NCBI GenBank assembly: GCA_028289585.1
Contig: JANQPI010000035.1
Span: 342,717 to 406,716 of the forward strand
Source of the DNA: Candidatus Zixiibacteriota bacterium
Lineage (GTDB): Bacteria; Zixibacteria; MSB-5A5; GN15; FEB-12
Reading direction: 5' to 3'
DNA length: 64,000 nt
Shown: one piece after another, positions 38,535 through 48,378 of the stretch
Layout: each line of letters starts with the position of its first letter
How positions within the stretch are numbered: position 1 is the stretch's first letter
Made by a program: the position numbers and the translations under genes
Notes under the pieces: generated by a model
The model's input: only the letters and a program-made list of their open reading frames with translations
The model's database searches: none
What the model was told of the DNA's origin: nothing

Positions 38535-41396
38535 ATGAGTATGCGATCTGTGCAAATGGTGGCGGCTGCGGCTGTCGCAACTGTCGTGCTGCTATCGACT
38601 CCGAGTCAGGCGCAGCAAACTGTTTTAGAGGGAAGTGATGGATTGGTCAGTATCAATGGCCAGTCAGCGTGTGTCCAACCGGACGCCTCGTTTATCATCC
38701 GCAACATCCCAGCCAATGCCCTGCGACCCGGTTCGGAGCCGATCGATTGTCCCGTCCGACTCCAGGGTGTTCCGATTCCGTCAAACCCACCCAACGCCCT
38801 CGATCCGATTTTTCTAATCTGGGAGCGCCTGGACAGCCTGTTCTTTCCCGCGATCCCAAGTGCGGCGACGGTCCCGATTCAGATTACGGCTCTTGGGCTG
38901 CAATCGTGCGAGCCGATCACGGTTGTGACGAATGGACAGCCCGAACGCTGGGATGTCTTTGTCACACTTTCAGAGGTTCAACCTCAGCCGCCGGGTCAGC
39001 TGCAGGCGTTTCTCGACCATGCTGATGGAGGCGCGTTCATCGCCGACATCCCAGTTCGACCGCGGTTTGTGTTCACGAGTGTGGATGGTCCGCCCGCAAC
39101 GGTGACGATCGAATCATCGATTGACTATCTGATAACGATCAACGATGCGCCGTGGAGTTACGTCCCACCGTTGTGGTACAATCCAATCCAGATCCAGGGG
39201 TTTGAACAACTGGATGGCGACTTCAGCTTATTGACGGCGCCGTTTGTGCCGCTACCCAACAGCCCGAACTTTTTCCCCGGGGTAGTTGGTGGAGGCTCGT
39301 TCCCCGTTCCCCCGTGCCCGAGCGTTATGGGATTGGAACTCGCCACGCAGGCCATCCTGGCATCCCCGTCTCCGGGCGCACCGGCTCAACGTCCCGTGCT
39401 CACCGAAATTCCATCATCGATTATTGCGTACCCGCCGTTTACTCCCGGTGGACCTATTGGGTCGAGCTGCATCCCTGACTTTGGCTGCGTGCTGACCGAT
39501 CCGACCTGTGGTGGAGTCATCGGGTCGTACAACGGCGATGGCTCCTTCTGTGACCCGCTGATTTGTCTCCCGCCGATTCCAACTCTCGGACTGCAGTTTG
39601 ACCAGGTCGATTTCGTCTTTTCATCGGTGCAGTTGCTCGATACCGAGTGGGGGAGACTACAAGTTGATGTTCCGGTAGTAAGTGTCGATTTCGGGCTGAC
39701 CGCGGGTTACATCAACATTTACAGCAACCTCGGATGGGTCGTGCAGAACCTTCCCTTCGACATCAACGACGGGAACGATCTGTTCTCTTACTATTTCACC
39801 ATCGCTCCATTGTCCGGCGTTCCGGTCTTTGATCTTTCGATCTATCTGGAGGTTACTAGCAACCCACTCCAACTCTTTTTCGATGGACCACGTTCGTTCA
39901 CGTCGGTCGGTGATATCGAGTTCAATGCACAGGGTAAAGCTCCCGGACCGGTCACGTTCCTGGGTATAGGGACACCAATCGCCCCCGGGACGATTCTCTT
40001 CCCTACGATTGGTTTGACCGAGTCACTCACTCAGCCGAACAAGTCCAATGTGCAGTCGGCTCACAATCAATGTTATCCGATGTCGATTGCGAACTCACTG
40101 CAGTATCTTGAGGACCGGTACGGTCTGCCGGTACCGGATCCGCATATCCCGGGACTGAAAGGGGACACGTCGCTGGTCGGGAAGCTCGATTCAGCCGCTG
40201 ACCGTGGCGTCACATCGCGCTCTAATGGTTCGGGGATTGGGGATGTTGACATGCTCACCGGAAAATTCCTCTACCTGAAGAACACCGGCCTCGATAAGAA
40301 GCTCGTGCTTAAGCATCAGGGGAGCCTCGAAGCGGGCGTCAAGGGACAGAACTTCACGCGCCACGGCGTTACGAGCACCAATGAGTCCGATTCCACCGAC
40401 AAAGTTACGTGGCAATGGGTGTGTGATGAGCTGGCCAAGGGAGAGGATGTAGAGCTCAGCTGGCTCTATGATGGCGGAGGCGGCCATGTTGTCCGTGTGT
40501 TTGAGTGTGGTAAGACGCTCGGGATTCCCTGGATCGGCTACGTCCATGATCGACTGCAAACCGATGTGGATCCGATGGACAACAAGGGCCTCGAGTGTGT
40601 TCGCGTTTTCATGATCGATACCGATAACGATAACAATCCAAATGCCGGGGCGAAGAATCGGGAGATTGATTTCGCACACTCCGAGTCGGCCGATACCGAT
40701 ATGGATGGTGTGACCAACGGCATCGACAATGCCCCGAACGCGTTCAATCCCGGTCAGGAAGATCTTGATACGAATGGCGTTCCTGATGTTTTAGAATCAC
40801 CGTTCCTCGTTGAGGATACGATTCCGGGGGCGTCGATCCCGGCGGCAGGGTCGGAGCGCTTCGGTGCCTTCCCGAATCCTATGCCCAGTGATCCATTGTT
40901 CAAAGATCTGTGGTACGAGGGGACCGTAGCCAACCAGACGAATGATTCGGTGCGAGTGGCAATCTCATTCGAGTACTGGTTCGGCGGCTCGGGAACAAGC
41001 ACGACCGATATCGATACCACGTTTCTCCCGGCTAACTCGGTTCGCGACGTCGGCGCGGGAATACGTATCAACGATTGTCCCGACTCGGTAGCGGTTCAGT
41101 TCACGTCGATCGACGGTCCGGTTGTCATCAATGCTGGCCTGTTGAAGCACCTGTGCTATGGCTTCGATACCGGCGGCGGTTGCTGTGTTGGCTCACGCGG
41201 TGATTTCAACTGCGATGGCGGCGTGGGGCTGCCTGATCTTTCGACAATGATCGACTACTTGTTCATCTCGTTTACCCCCCTCTGTTGTGTTGAGGAGGCG
41301 GATCTCAACATCGATGGGGCTATTGGTCTGCCGGATCTCTCGTTGATGATCGACCATCTGTTTATCACCTTCACGCCGCTCCCGCCCTGTCCGTAG
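38535..41396 (+). CDS. Large secreted protein with papain-like-fold-like segment, type-3 Ca-binding repeat and C-terminal dockerin-like repeats
   Basis: 953 aa; signal peptide; QCYPMSIANSLQYL ... GGGGHVVRVFECG; DTDMDGVTNGIDNAPNAFNPGQEDLDTNGVPDVLE; GDFNCDGGVGLPDLSTMIDYLFISFTP / ADLNIDGAIGLPDLSLMIDHLFITFTPLPPCP. Confidence 0.85.
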   Translation: MSMRSVQMVAAAAVATVVLLSTPSQAQQTVLEGSDGLVSINGQSACVQPDASFIIRNIPANALRPGSEPIDCPVRLQGVPIPSNPPNALDPIFLIWERLDSLFFPAIPSAATVPIQITALGLQSCEPITVVTNGQPERWDVFVTLSEVQPQPPGQLQAFLDHADGGAFIADIPVRPRFVFTSVDGPPATVTIESSIDYLITINDAPWSYVPPLWYNPIQIQGFEQLDGDFSLLTAPFVPLPNSPNFFPGVVGGGSFPVPPCPSVMGLELATQAILASPSPGAPAQRPVLTEIPSSIIAYPPFTPGGPIGSSCIPDFGCVLTDPTCGGVIGSYNGDGSFCDPLICLPPIPTLGLQFDQVDFVFSSVQLLDTEWGRLQVDVPVVSVDFGLTAGYINIYSNLGWVVQNLPFDINDGNDLFSYYFTIAPLSGVPVFDLSIYLEVTSNPLQLFFDGPRSFTSVGDIEFNAQGKAPGPVTFLGIGTPIAPGTILFPTIGLTESLTQPNKSNVQSAHNQCYPMSIANSLQYLEDRYGLPVPDPHIPGLKGDTSLVGKLDSAADRGVTSRSNGSGIGDVDMLTGKFLYLKNTGLDKKLVLKHQGSLEAGVKGQNFTRHGVTSTNESDSTDKVTWQWVCDELAKGEDVELSWLYDGGGGHVVRVFECGKTLGIPWIGYVHDRLQTDVDPMDNKGLECVRVFMIDTDNDNNPNAGAKNREIDFAHSESADTDMDGVTNGIDNAPNAFNPGQEDLDTNGVPDVLESPFLVEDTIPGASIPAAGSERFGAFPNPMPSDPLFKDLWYEGTVANQTNDSVRVAISFEYWFGGSGTSTTDIDTTFLPANSVRDVGAGIRINDCPDSVAVQFTSIDGPVVINAGLLKHLCYGFDTGGGCCVGSRGDFNCDGGVGLPDLSTMIDYLFISFTPLCCVEEADLNIDGAIGLPDLSLMIDHLFITFTPLPPCP

Positions 41397-41428
41397 CCGA
41401 GGGAACGGATCAATCACGCCCGACTTTT

Positions 41429-41457
41429 GGGGCCGGCACTGCCGGCCCCGTTTTTTT
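41429..41457 (+). terminator. Rho-independent terminator
   Basis: ggggccggc-act-gccggcccc then g + t7. Confidence 0.9.
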
Positions 41458-41531
41458 GTGACCGGTTACTCCCGGTTCTATCGCGTCCCGGACAGAGAGA
41501 TTTAAGCGCGATAGGATTGGGATTATCGAAG

Positions 41532-42173
41532 ATGCTCAAACGTACTGTTACTCTTGCTGTTAGCACGGCGGCCCTGCTGCTCGCCGTTGGTTGCTCCAAC
41601 GACTCCGGTTCCACCGGCCCCAGCGGTCCGCCCGTGCCAATGGACAAGATCACGCTCGAGTTTTACGAGTTCAACTGCACCTGGGACTGCGAGGGGGCCG
41701 ACGAGCCGAACGAGGGCGACTTCACGCTTTCGCTCACGGCCTCAGTCGCCGACTCCAATGGTTCATTCCAGCCGGTTGGCGCAACGATCTCGGAAAAAAT
41801 CTCAGCCGGTTCCGGTGAAACGATTCTCATCGATGGAAAGAAGCTGGTCTTCTTTGTGCCGCGGGGAGCTGGGCAGGAGTGGTCGCTGAGCGTGATTGTC
41901 GAAGAGAACGACGGGGGACCACTACCCGATGCGATGTCATCGTCGTGGACCCGATTCGGCTTCATGGATATGACGCCGCTCCGCTGGCAGCCGATCACCG
42001 GGACTAACTATATCCATACGTTCAATTCGGGTAAGCGTGTTGGGCTCGGTCGTCACGAGGCCACCATTCGTAAACGCAAGGTGAATTGGATTACCGGAGT
42101 AACCGAAGAAGGTTGCAAGTTCACGTATCGCTGGCGTATCACTGCCGAGGATGTAACCGGCCAGACGATCTAA
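41532..42173 (+). CDS. Putative lipoprotein
   Basis: ORF 41427..42173; likely ATG 41532, lipobox LLAVGCSNDSGSTGPSGPP. Confidence 0.75.
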   Translation: MLKRTVTLAVSTAALLLAVGCSNDSGSTGPSGPPVPMDKITLEFYEFNCTWDCEGADEPNEGDFTLSLTASVADSNGSFQPVGATISEKISAGSGETILIDGKKLVFFVPRGAGQEWSLSVIVEENDGGPLPDAMSSSWTRFGFMDMTPLRWQPITGTNYIHTFNSGKRVGLGRHEATIRKRKVNWITGVTEEGCKFTYRWRITAEDVTGQTI

Positions 42174-42203
42174 ACAACTTCGCTAATCATAAACAGACTG
42201 AAC

Positions 42204-42241
42204 ACAACGGAGACCGGTGTTAGACCGGCCTCCGTTGTTTC
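42204..42241 (+). terminator. Rho-independent terminator
   Basis: acaacggagaccggt ... accggcctccgttgt then tt, near-perfect inverted repeat. Confidence 0.8.
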
Positions 42242-42473
42242 ATTATTGTCGAAGGACTGTTCGCGCAGATGTGGTTGTTACGCAATCCTCACTCAACTGT
42301 GTTTGATTACCGTCGATTACTAGCAAAGTGAATCACTGATAAACAATTGCAAACTTCCAGTAGTCGACACGTCCACGTGTACGTTTTTTGCCACTTTCGA
42401 TACACACTTGATTTACAACGATTCGTAGAGCCCGTATCATTGAGGATGAAAACAGTTCAGTTTAAGCATCGAG

Positions 42474-42980
42474 ATGCCAGGTATGCTTGACTACAAACAC
42501 CCCGAACCTCCGCAGCAGGATAAGCGCTGGAAAATGGTTCGGGCCGAGATGCGTCGTCACGGTTACTCCCCTCACGCTCTTATCCAGGTTCTTCACGCAG
42601 TGCAGAGTGCTTTTGGTTACCTCGATAACGAATCGCTGCGTTATGTGGCCCAGGCACTTCGTGTTCCCCTCAGTCGTGTGTACGGAGTCGCCACATTCTA
42701 TCACTACTTCACGCTCAAGCCATTGGGTGAACACCTCTGTGTGGTATGCACGGGAACAGCATGTTACATTAAAGGTGTGCCACAGTTGCTTACGGCGATG
42801 AAGGATGAGTTTGGTATTGGCCTTGAGGAAACGACGGCCAACCGGAAGCTTTCGGTTACATCGGCGCGATGTGTTGGTGCCTGCGGTTTGGCCCCGGTCG
42901 TTGTCGTTGACAACGAAGCTCATGGCAATCTGACACCCGACGACTTAGTCAGCCGTCTCAAGGAGGTTACTGAAAAGTGA
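42474..42980 (+). CDS. hoxE: Bidirectional [NiFe] hydrogenase diaphorase subunit HoxE (NuoE-like)
   Basis: 168 aa; [30 protein letters not shown]; first gene of hoxEFUYH order. Confidence 0.93.
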   Translation: MPGMLDYKHPEPPQQDKRWKMVRAEMRRHGYSPHALIQVLHAVQSAFGYLDNESLRYVAQALRVPLSRVYGVATFYHYFTLKPLGEHLCVVCTGTACYIKGVPQLLTAMKDEFGIGLEETTANRKLSVTSARCVGACGLAPVVVVDNEAHGNLTPDDLVSRLKEVTEK

Positions 42981-44599
42981 TTCACGAGATGCTTGAGGAA
43001 CTCGGCAGTGGTATCGCCAAAGAGCGGGAAAAGACCAAGCATGAGATTCGCGTTTGCACTGCCGCCGGGTGCATGTCAAACGGTGCGGACAAAGTGCTGG
43101 GTGCCTTTCAGTCGGAGTTGAAGGAACGTAAACAGACGGCGTGCAAAGCCAAGGGCGTCGGCTGTATGGGACCGTGTGCGGGAGGACCGGTCGTTGTCAC
43201 GCATCCTGACAATAGAATGCATCACAAAGTGGAAGTGTCGGACGTTCCAGCGATTATCGATTCGATTGGTGCAGCCGCATACACTGCCCGTCAGGTCTCA
43301 ACAGATACGCCGTTCTACAAGCGACAGCAGAAGATCGTCCTGGAGAATTGCAGCAGTCTCGATCCGGAACGCCTCGAAGACTACATCGCACATGATGGCT
43401 ATCAGGGCTTGGCGCATGTCCTGTCTGAGATGTCTTCTTCGGAGGTGATTCAGGAGATCATGGCTTCCGGTCTCCGAGGACGGGGTGGGGCAGGATATCC
43501 GACCGGCCTGAAATGGAGTACCGTTGCGAAAGCGGGTGGCCGCAAGAAGTATGTCGTCTGCAATGCTGATGAAGGAGATCCCGGTGCGTTCATGGATCGA
43601 AGTGTTCTGGAAAGCGATCCTCACCGCGTCATTGAGGGAATGGCCATTGCCGCGGTCGCCGTGGGAGCCGAGGAAGGTTATCTCTACGTCCGCGCCGAGT
43701 ATCCCCTGGCGATCTCAAGGCTGCACAAGGCGATTCGGCAGGCCGAACGGGCCGGCGTCCTCGGCAAGCGGATGCTCGGATCGACACATGACTTTCATGT
43801 CCAGATCAGACTGGGAGCGGGAGCATTTGTGTGCGGCGAGGAGACCGCGTTGCTCGCATCAATCGAAGGAAAAGCCGGCAAGCCACGGCCGCGCCCACCC
43901 TATCCTGCCGAATCCGGTTTATGGGGCTATTCCACGCTGATCAATAATGTCGAGACGTTTGCGTCGATTCCCGCAATCATCAAGAACGGTGGAGACTGGT
44001 ACGCAAGTATTGGTACCGAATCGAGCAAAGGAACAAAGGTGTTTGCGCTCGCCGGTTCGGTTACTAACACCGGTCTGATTGAAGTACCGATGGGGATTTC
44101 ACTGCGTGAGATCGTCTTCGATATCGGCGGCGGTGTGCCCGATGGACGCTCCTTCAAAGCGGTGCAGACAGGTGGCCCATCGGGTGGGTGCATTCCCGCC
44201 GAACATCTCGACACACCCGTCGATTTCGAAAACCTCGCCAAACTCGGCTCCATTATGGGTTCGGGAGGCATGATCGTGATGGATGACACTGCGAACATGA
44301 TCGACGTCGCTCGCTACTTCATGGAATTCTCAATGACCGAATCGTGCGGGAAGTGCGTTCCGTGCCGGGTCGGCACCGTGCATATGTACAATCTTTTAGG
44401 GGATATCCTCGACGGGAAAGCAACGGCCAAGGATCTCGCTCTGCTCGAAGAACTCTGCGATGTCACGCGGACTGCCAGCCTGTGTGGTCTCGGGCAATCC
44501 GCACCCAATCCGGTCGTGAGCACCCTGCAGTATTTCCGATCGGAGTATGACGCTCTGCTCGTTGAAGAAGCACCGGCGGTACCGGCGGCCAAGGAGTGA
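42977..44599 (+). CDS. hoxF: Bidirectional [NiFe] hydrogenase diaphorase subunit HoxF (NuoF-like)
   Basis: 540 aa; [44 protein letters not shown]. Confidence 0.95.
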   Translation: MIHEMLEELGSGIAKEREKTKHEIRVCTAAGCMSNGADKVLGAFQSELKERKQTACKAKGVGCMGPCAGGPVVVTHPDNRMHHKVEVSDVPAIIDSIGAAAYTARQVSTDTPFYKRQQKIVLENCSSLDPERLEDYIAHDGYQGLAHVLSEMSSSEVIQEIMASGLRGRGGAGYPTGLKWSTVAKAGGRKKYVVCNADEGDPGAFMDRSVLESDPHRVIEGMAIAAVAVGAEEGYLYVRAEYPLAISRLHKAIRQAERAGVLGKRMLGSTHDFHVQIRLGAGAFVCGEETALLASIEGKAGKPRPRPPYPAESGLWGYSTLINNVETFASIPAIIKNGGDWYASIGTESSKGTKVFALAGSVTNTGLIEVPMGISLREIVFDIGGGVPDGRSFKAVQTGGPSGGCIPAEHLDTPVDFENLAKLGSIMGSGGMIVMDDTANMIDVARYFMEFSMTESCGKCVPCRVGTVHMYNLLGDILDGKATAKDLALLEELCDVTRTASLCGLGQSAPNPVVSTLQYFRSEYDALLVEEAPAVPAAKE

Positions 44600-44602
44600 T
44601 GT

Positions 44603-45328
44603 ATGGATGAGCAACCGATCGCCATCAAAACATTAACCATCGACGGAAAAGAAGTTGGGGCGCGTTCTGGCGATACGATTCTGCAAGTTGCCCAGGAACA
44701 CGGCATCTGGATTCCAACGCTTTGCTTCCTCGACGGTCTCACGGCCTACGGTTCCTGCCGGATTTGTATGGTTGAACTGGAGGGCAACAACCGCCTCTTC
44801 CCAGCGTGCGTGACAAAAGTCTACGAGGGGATGGTCGTTATCATTCACTCGCCAAGACTCGAGCACTACCGCCGGGTCATCGTTGAAATGCTTCTCAGTG
44901 AACGGCCCCATATCTGTTCGGTCTGTGTGTCAAATGGCCATTGCGAACTCCAGACGATGGCACAGCTGCTCGGTGTAACGTCGGTACGGTATCCCTACCT
45001 GATGCGGAAGCACGACGTTGATGCCTCCAACCATCGATTCCTTCATGATGACAATCGTTGCATTCTCTGCGGCCGCTGTGTTCGGGTCTGTTCCGAAATC
45101 GAAGGAGCCCACACGTGGGCATTCAGCGGTCGGGGAGTCGAGTCTCGAATTGTTACCGATCTTGACCAGCCCTGGGGAGAATCAGAGAGCTGTACTGGTT
45201 GCAGTAAGTGTGTGCACGTCTGTCCGACCGGGGCTCTCATCGAGAAAGGTCGAAGCGTGGCTGAGATGGCAAAACGGCGCCAGTTCTTACCTTACCTGAC
45301 AGTCATGCGGAAGGAGGATGCGGAATGA
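44603..45328 (+). CDS. hoxU: Bidirectional [NiFe] hydrogenase diaphorase subunit HoxU
   Basis: 241 aa; CFLDGLTAYGSCRICMVEL, DDNRCILCGRCVRVC, CTGCSKCVHVCPTGAL. Confidence 0.94.
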   Translation: MDEQPIAIKTLTIDGKEVGARSGDTILQVAQEHGIWIPTLCFLDGLTAYGSCRICMVELEGNNRLFPACVTKVYEGMVVIIHSPRLEHYRRVIVEMLLSERPHICSVCVSNGHCELQTMAQLLGVTSVRYPYLMRKHDVDASNHRFLHDDNRCILCGRCVRVCSEIEGAHTWAFSGRGVESRIVTDLDQPWGESESCTGCSKCVHVCPTGALIEKGRSVAEMAKRRQFLPYLTVMRKEDAE

Positions 45329-45858
45329 GTCGACCAAAGATAGCGACACTCTGGCTCGACGGCTGCTCCGGCTGTCACATGTCGATCCTGGACATGGATC
45401 AACGTATCCTTGAGCTCGCGTCCCGAGCCGACATCGTTTACAGTCCGCTGGTTGATACCAAAGAGTTTCCGGAAGGTGTTGATGTTGCGATCGTCGAAGG
45501 GGCGATCAGTACCGACGAAGATGTGCATAAAATCCGACTCGTGAGAAGCCGCTCGAAATTCCTCATTTCACTTGGTGATTGTGCGATAACCGGAAACGTA
45601 CCGTCGATGCGAAACCCGTTCTCGACGCAGGAAATCCTCGAACGCACGTTTGTTGAGAACACAACGACCAACCCGATTATTCCAAGTGAGGATATTCCTA
45701 AGCTGCTCGATAAGGTTGTTCCGTTGCATCACGTTGTCGACGTCGATCTGCACCTTCCCGGATGTCCGCCGCCAGCCGACGTTATCTGGGAGACTGTTAC
45801 GAAGCTGCTCGACGGCGAGATGCCCGAGGTGACGATCAAGACCCGGTTCGGAAAGTGA
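45325..45858 (+). CDS. hoxY: [NiFe] hydrogenase small subunit HoxY
   Basis: 177 aa; LDGCSGCHMSILD, SLGDCAITGNVPSMRN, LPGCPPPADVI. Confidence 0.94.
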   Translation: MSRPKIATLWLDGCSGCHMSILDMDQRILELASRADIVYSPLVDTKEFPEGVDVAIVEGAISTDEDVHKIRLVRSRSKFLISLGDCAITGNVPSMRNPFSTQEILERTFVENTTTNPIIPSEDIPKLLDKVVPLHHVVDVDLHLPGCPPPADVIWETVTKLLDGEMPEVTIKTRFGK

Positions 45859-45868
45859 GAGTCTGACC

Positions 45869-47290
45869 ATGGCACGCACGATCAGTATTGATCCGGTTAC
45901 CAGAATCGAAGGGCATGCACGCATCACGCTGCAGCTGAATGACGACGGCGTGGTCGACGATGCGCGTTTTCACGTGACTCAGTTTCGTGGGTTTGAGAAG
46001 TTCTGTGAGGGGAGACCGTTCTACGAAATGCCATCGTTGATGGCGCGCACGTGTGGTATCTGTCCGGTATCGCACCTGATCGCCGGTGCGAAAGCGTGTG
46101 ATGACCTGTTTGCGGTGCAGATTCCCTACCCGGCACAAATGCTCCGGCGTCTTATGAATCTGGCTCAGATTCTTCAGTCACACGCACTCAATTTCTATTA
46201 TCTGTCGCTCCCTGACTTGTTCTTCGGAATGGATGCTGATCCAGCCAAACGGAACATCATTGCGGTGGCACAAGAAAACCCCGAGTTGGCGCAGGATGGT
46301 ATTCGTTTGCGGCAGATCGGTCAGCAGATCATTGAAACGCTTGGTGGTAAACGCATCCATCCGTCGTGGGTCGTTCCCGGTGGCGTCAATGCCCCCCTCA
46401 CCCCCGAACACCGAGAGATGATTCTCGGCGGAGTTCCGGAGGGTCTGGCGATTCTTAAACGGGCGCTTGAATGGTTCCATGCCCATCGGGATGCCTTCAA
46501 GCCCGAAGTTAACACGTTCGGTAATTTTTCCAGTTACTATCTCGGGATCGTGAATGAGAAGGGTAATCTGGAGCACTACGACGGTAACTTCCGTGTGATG
46601 GATGCTGCTGGCAACATCGTGGTCGATCAACTTGATACGCTCAAATATCAGGATCTGATCGCCGAGGCAAACGAGGCATGGACATACGAGAAGTTTCCGT
46701 ATCTCAAAGAGCTGGGCTATCCGGATGGGATGTATCGAGTCGGCCCGCTCGCTCGTTTGAATATTGCTACGGCGTGTGATACCTACCGCGCGGACGAAGA
46801 ACTGAAGAACTTCCGTTCCTCCACCACGACCCCGGCGGCAAGTTCGTTCCATTACCACTGGGCCCGTCTGATTGAAATGATCTACTGCCTGGAACGAATG
46901 GAGCAGATTCTCAATGATCCGGATATTCTCTCCACACACGTACGGGCGTTTGCCAAGCCAAACTCATTCAATGGAATTGGTGTGGCCGAAGCACCCCGAG
47001 GTACCCTGATTCATCACTATCGAATCGATGAGAATGGCCTGATGACCTGGGCGGACCTGGTCATTGCTACCGTGCACAATAATCTCGCGATGAACCGGGC
47101 GGTGTTGCAGGTCGCTAAGAGCTTTGTTGACGGGAAGGAGTTGACCGACGGTGCTCTGAATCGCGTTGAGGCGGTCATTCGTGCCTTCGACCCGTGTCTA
47201 AGCTGTTCGACGCACGCCGATGGTCGACGGGACTTGCAGGTCGACTTGATCGATGCCGACGGTCGTTTGGTCGACAGTACCACTCGCTAG
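45869..47290 (+). CDS. hoxH: [NiFe] hydrogenase large subunit HoxH
   Basis: 473 aa; RTCGICPVSHLIA (L1) and C-terminal DPCLSCSTH + cleavable extension. Confidence 0.95.
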   Translation: MARTISIDPVTRIEGHARITLQLNDDGVVDDARFHVTQFRGFEKFCEGRPFYEMPSLMARTCGICPVSHLIAGAKACDDLFAVQIPYPAQMLRRLMNLAQILQSHALNFYYLSLPDLFFGMDADPAKRNIIAVAQENPELAQDGIRLRQIGQQIIETLGGKRIHPSWVVPGGVNAPLTPEHREMILGGVPEGLAILKRALEWFHAHRDAFKPEVNTFGNFSSYYLGIVNEKGNLEHYDGNFRVMDAAGNIVVDQLDTLKYQDLIAEANEAWTYEKFPYLKELGYPDGMYRVGPLARLNIATACDTYRADEELKNFRSSTTTPAASSFHYHWARLIEMIYCLERMEQILNDPDILSTHVRAFAKPNSFNGIGVAEAPRGTLIHHYRIDENGLMTWADLVIATVHNNLAMNRAVLQVAKSFVDGKELTDGALNRVEAVIRAFDPCLSCSTHADGRRDLQVDLIDADGRLVDSTTR

Positions 47291-47299
47291 CTACCTGAC

Positions 47300-47779
47300 T
47301 TGTCCGTGCGCATTGTCCTGATCGGTTATGGTAACGAGCTACGTTCCGACGATCGCTTCGGACCGGAAGTTGTCCGACGTCTTGGCGAGTTGTTTCACGA
47401 TGTTTCGTCGATAACCACGGTCGTTGCAACCCAGTTGCTTCCGGAACATGTGACCCTCTTTGACGGTGCTCGACTGGTCGTTCTGTTTGATGCCGCGCAC
47501 AATGAACCGGGGAGCGTGTCGGTGTGCTGTATCTGCTCAGACCGCGATACTGCCGGCCCGCTGACTCATCAGCTCACTGCCGACATGATAGTCGGGTTAG
47601 CAGCGAAGACTATCCGCCGGATGCCCCGCGTGTTTCTCGTCTCTGCCGGCGGTTACAGCTTCGATCTCGGTGAGCAGATGTCAACCGGAATGCAGGATAT
47701 CGTCGACGAGGTTGTCGAGAGCGCAGCTTTGCGAGTAACTCGAATCTTGCGGCTCAGTTCGTCGGGACCGAGAAACTAA
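47300..47779 (+). CDS. hoxW: Hydrogenase maturation protease (HoxW/HyaD family)
   Basis: 159 aa; IGYGNELRSDDRFGPEVVRRL, LFDAAHNEPGSV; follows hoxH. Confidence 0.85.
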   Translation: MSVRIVLIGYGNELRSDDRFGPEVVRRLGELFHDVSSITTVVATQLLPEHVTLFDGARLVVLFDAAHNEPGSVSVCCICSDRDTAGPLTHQLTADMIVGLAAKTIRRMPRVFLVSAGGYSFDLGEQMSTGMQDIVDEVVESAALRVTRILRLSSSGPRN

Positions 47780-47792
47780 GCCTGACGAAACG

Positions 47793-48239
47793 CTATGGCG
47801 TGCCAGAGGGGACACACGGTACCCAGATGAAGCCACACGTGTCGCGGAGAAATGCCTCGCGCAGGCCATGAGGCTTATCACAGGCCGATTCGACAACCTC
47901 CCAACCAGCATCTGAAGCTCGATCCTGCGATGCATCGGGGTCACATCCCTGCAGACGAATCTCACACCCCGCTCCACGCGGTAAATCCTGAGAGAGGGCT
48001 GGAGAGAGGGGGTGTTCAGCGTACGTCTCATCAGCATGAAGCATCCAGAAGGAGTTTCCGTAGCGCAGTATGGCGAATGAGGGATCGGCGAAGACAAGCT
48101 CCGCTCCCAGGACTGTGACCTGACCTTGCGTTGCGTCGGCAATACTCGGTACGAGCAAATTCAACCAAACGCCCGTGGGCAGTGACTTGGCCAGTTCATG
48201 GACGTTAGCACACGGGTCCTTTGCTTTCCACCGTTCCAC
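47793..48239 (-). CDS. VOC (glyoxalase/bleomycin resistance-like) protein
   Basis: 148 aa; FADPSFAILRYGNSFWMLHADE..., GLREAFLRDTCGFIWVPC. Confidence 0.7.
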   Translation of the reverse strand: MERWKAKDPCANVHELAKSLPTGVWLNLLVPSIADATQGQVTVLGAELVFADPSFAILRYGNSFWMLHADETYAEHPLSPALSQDLPRGAGCEIRLQGCDPDASQDRASDAGWEVVESACDKPHGLREAFLRDTCGFIWVPCVPSGTP

Positions 48240-48322
48240 TTGATCACCTGTAGAGTGTTACGAGTTCACATTAACGCAGCCTACGTCAGAACGCAGTGCT
48301 GGGTTGCCTTATAGAAACGAAA

Positions 48323-48353
48323 CTAAAACGGGCCACGCAAACAGCGTGACCCG
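48323..48353 (-). terminator. Rho-independent terminator of the tryptophanase-like gene
   Basis: Minus strand cgggtcacgc-tgttt-gcgtggcccg followed by TTTTAGTTT. Confidence 0.8.
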
Positions 48354-48378
48354 TCGATGTTCGAAGAGGGTGAAAATG

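Noticed and set aside
38155-41457. GGCCGGC-type hairpins at 38219 and 41429 as a repeat family
   Set aside because: They are simple rho-independent terminators with T-runs after stop codons.
46178-46939. 253-aa minus-strand ORF within hoxH
   Set aside because: Overlaps the highly conserved HoxH on the other strand; shadow ORF.
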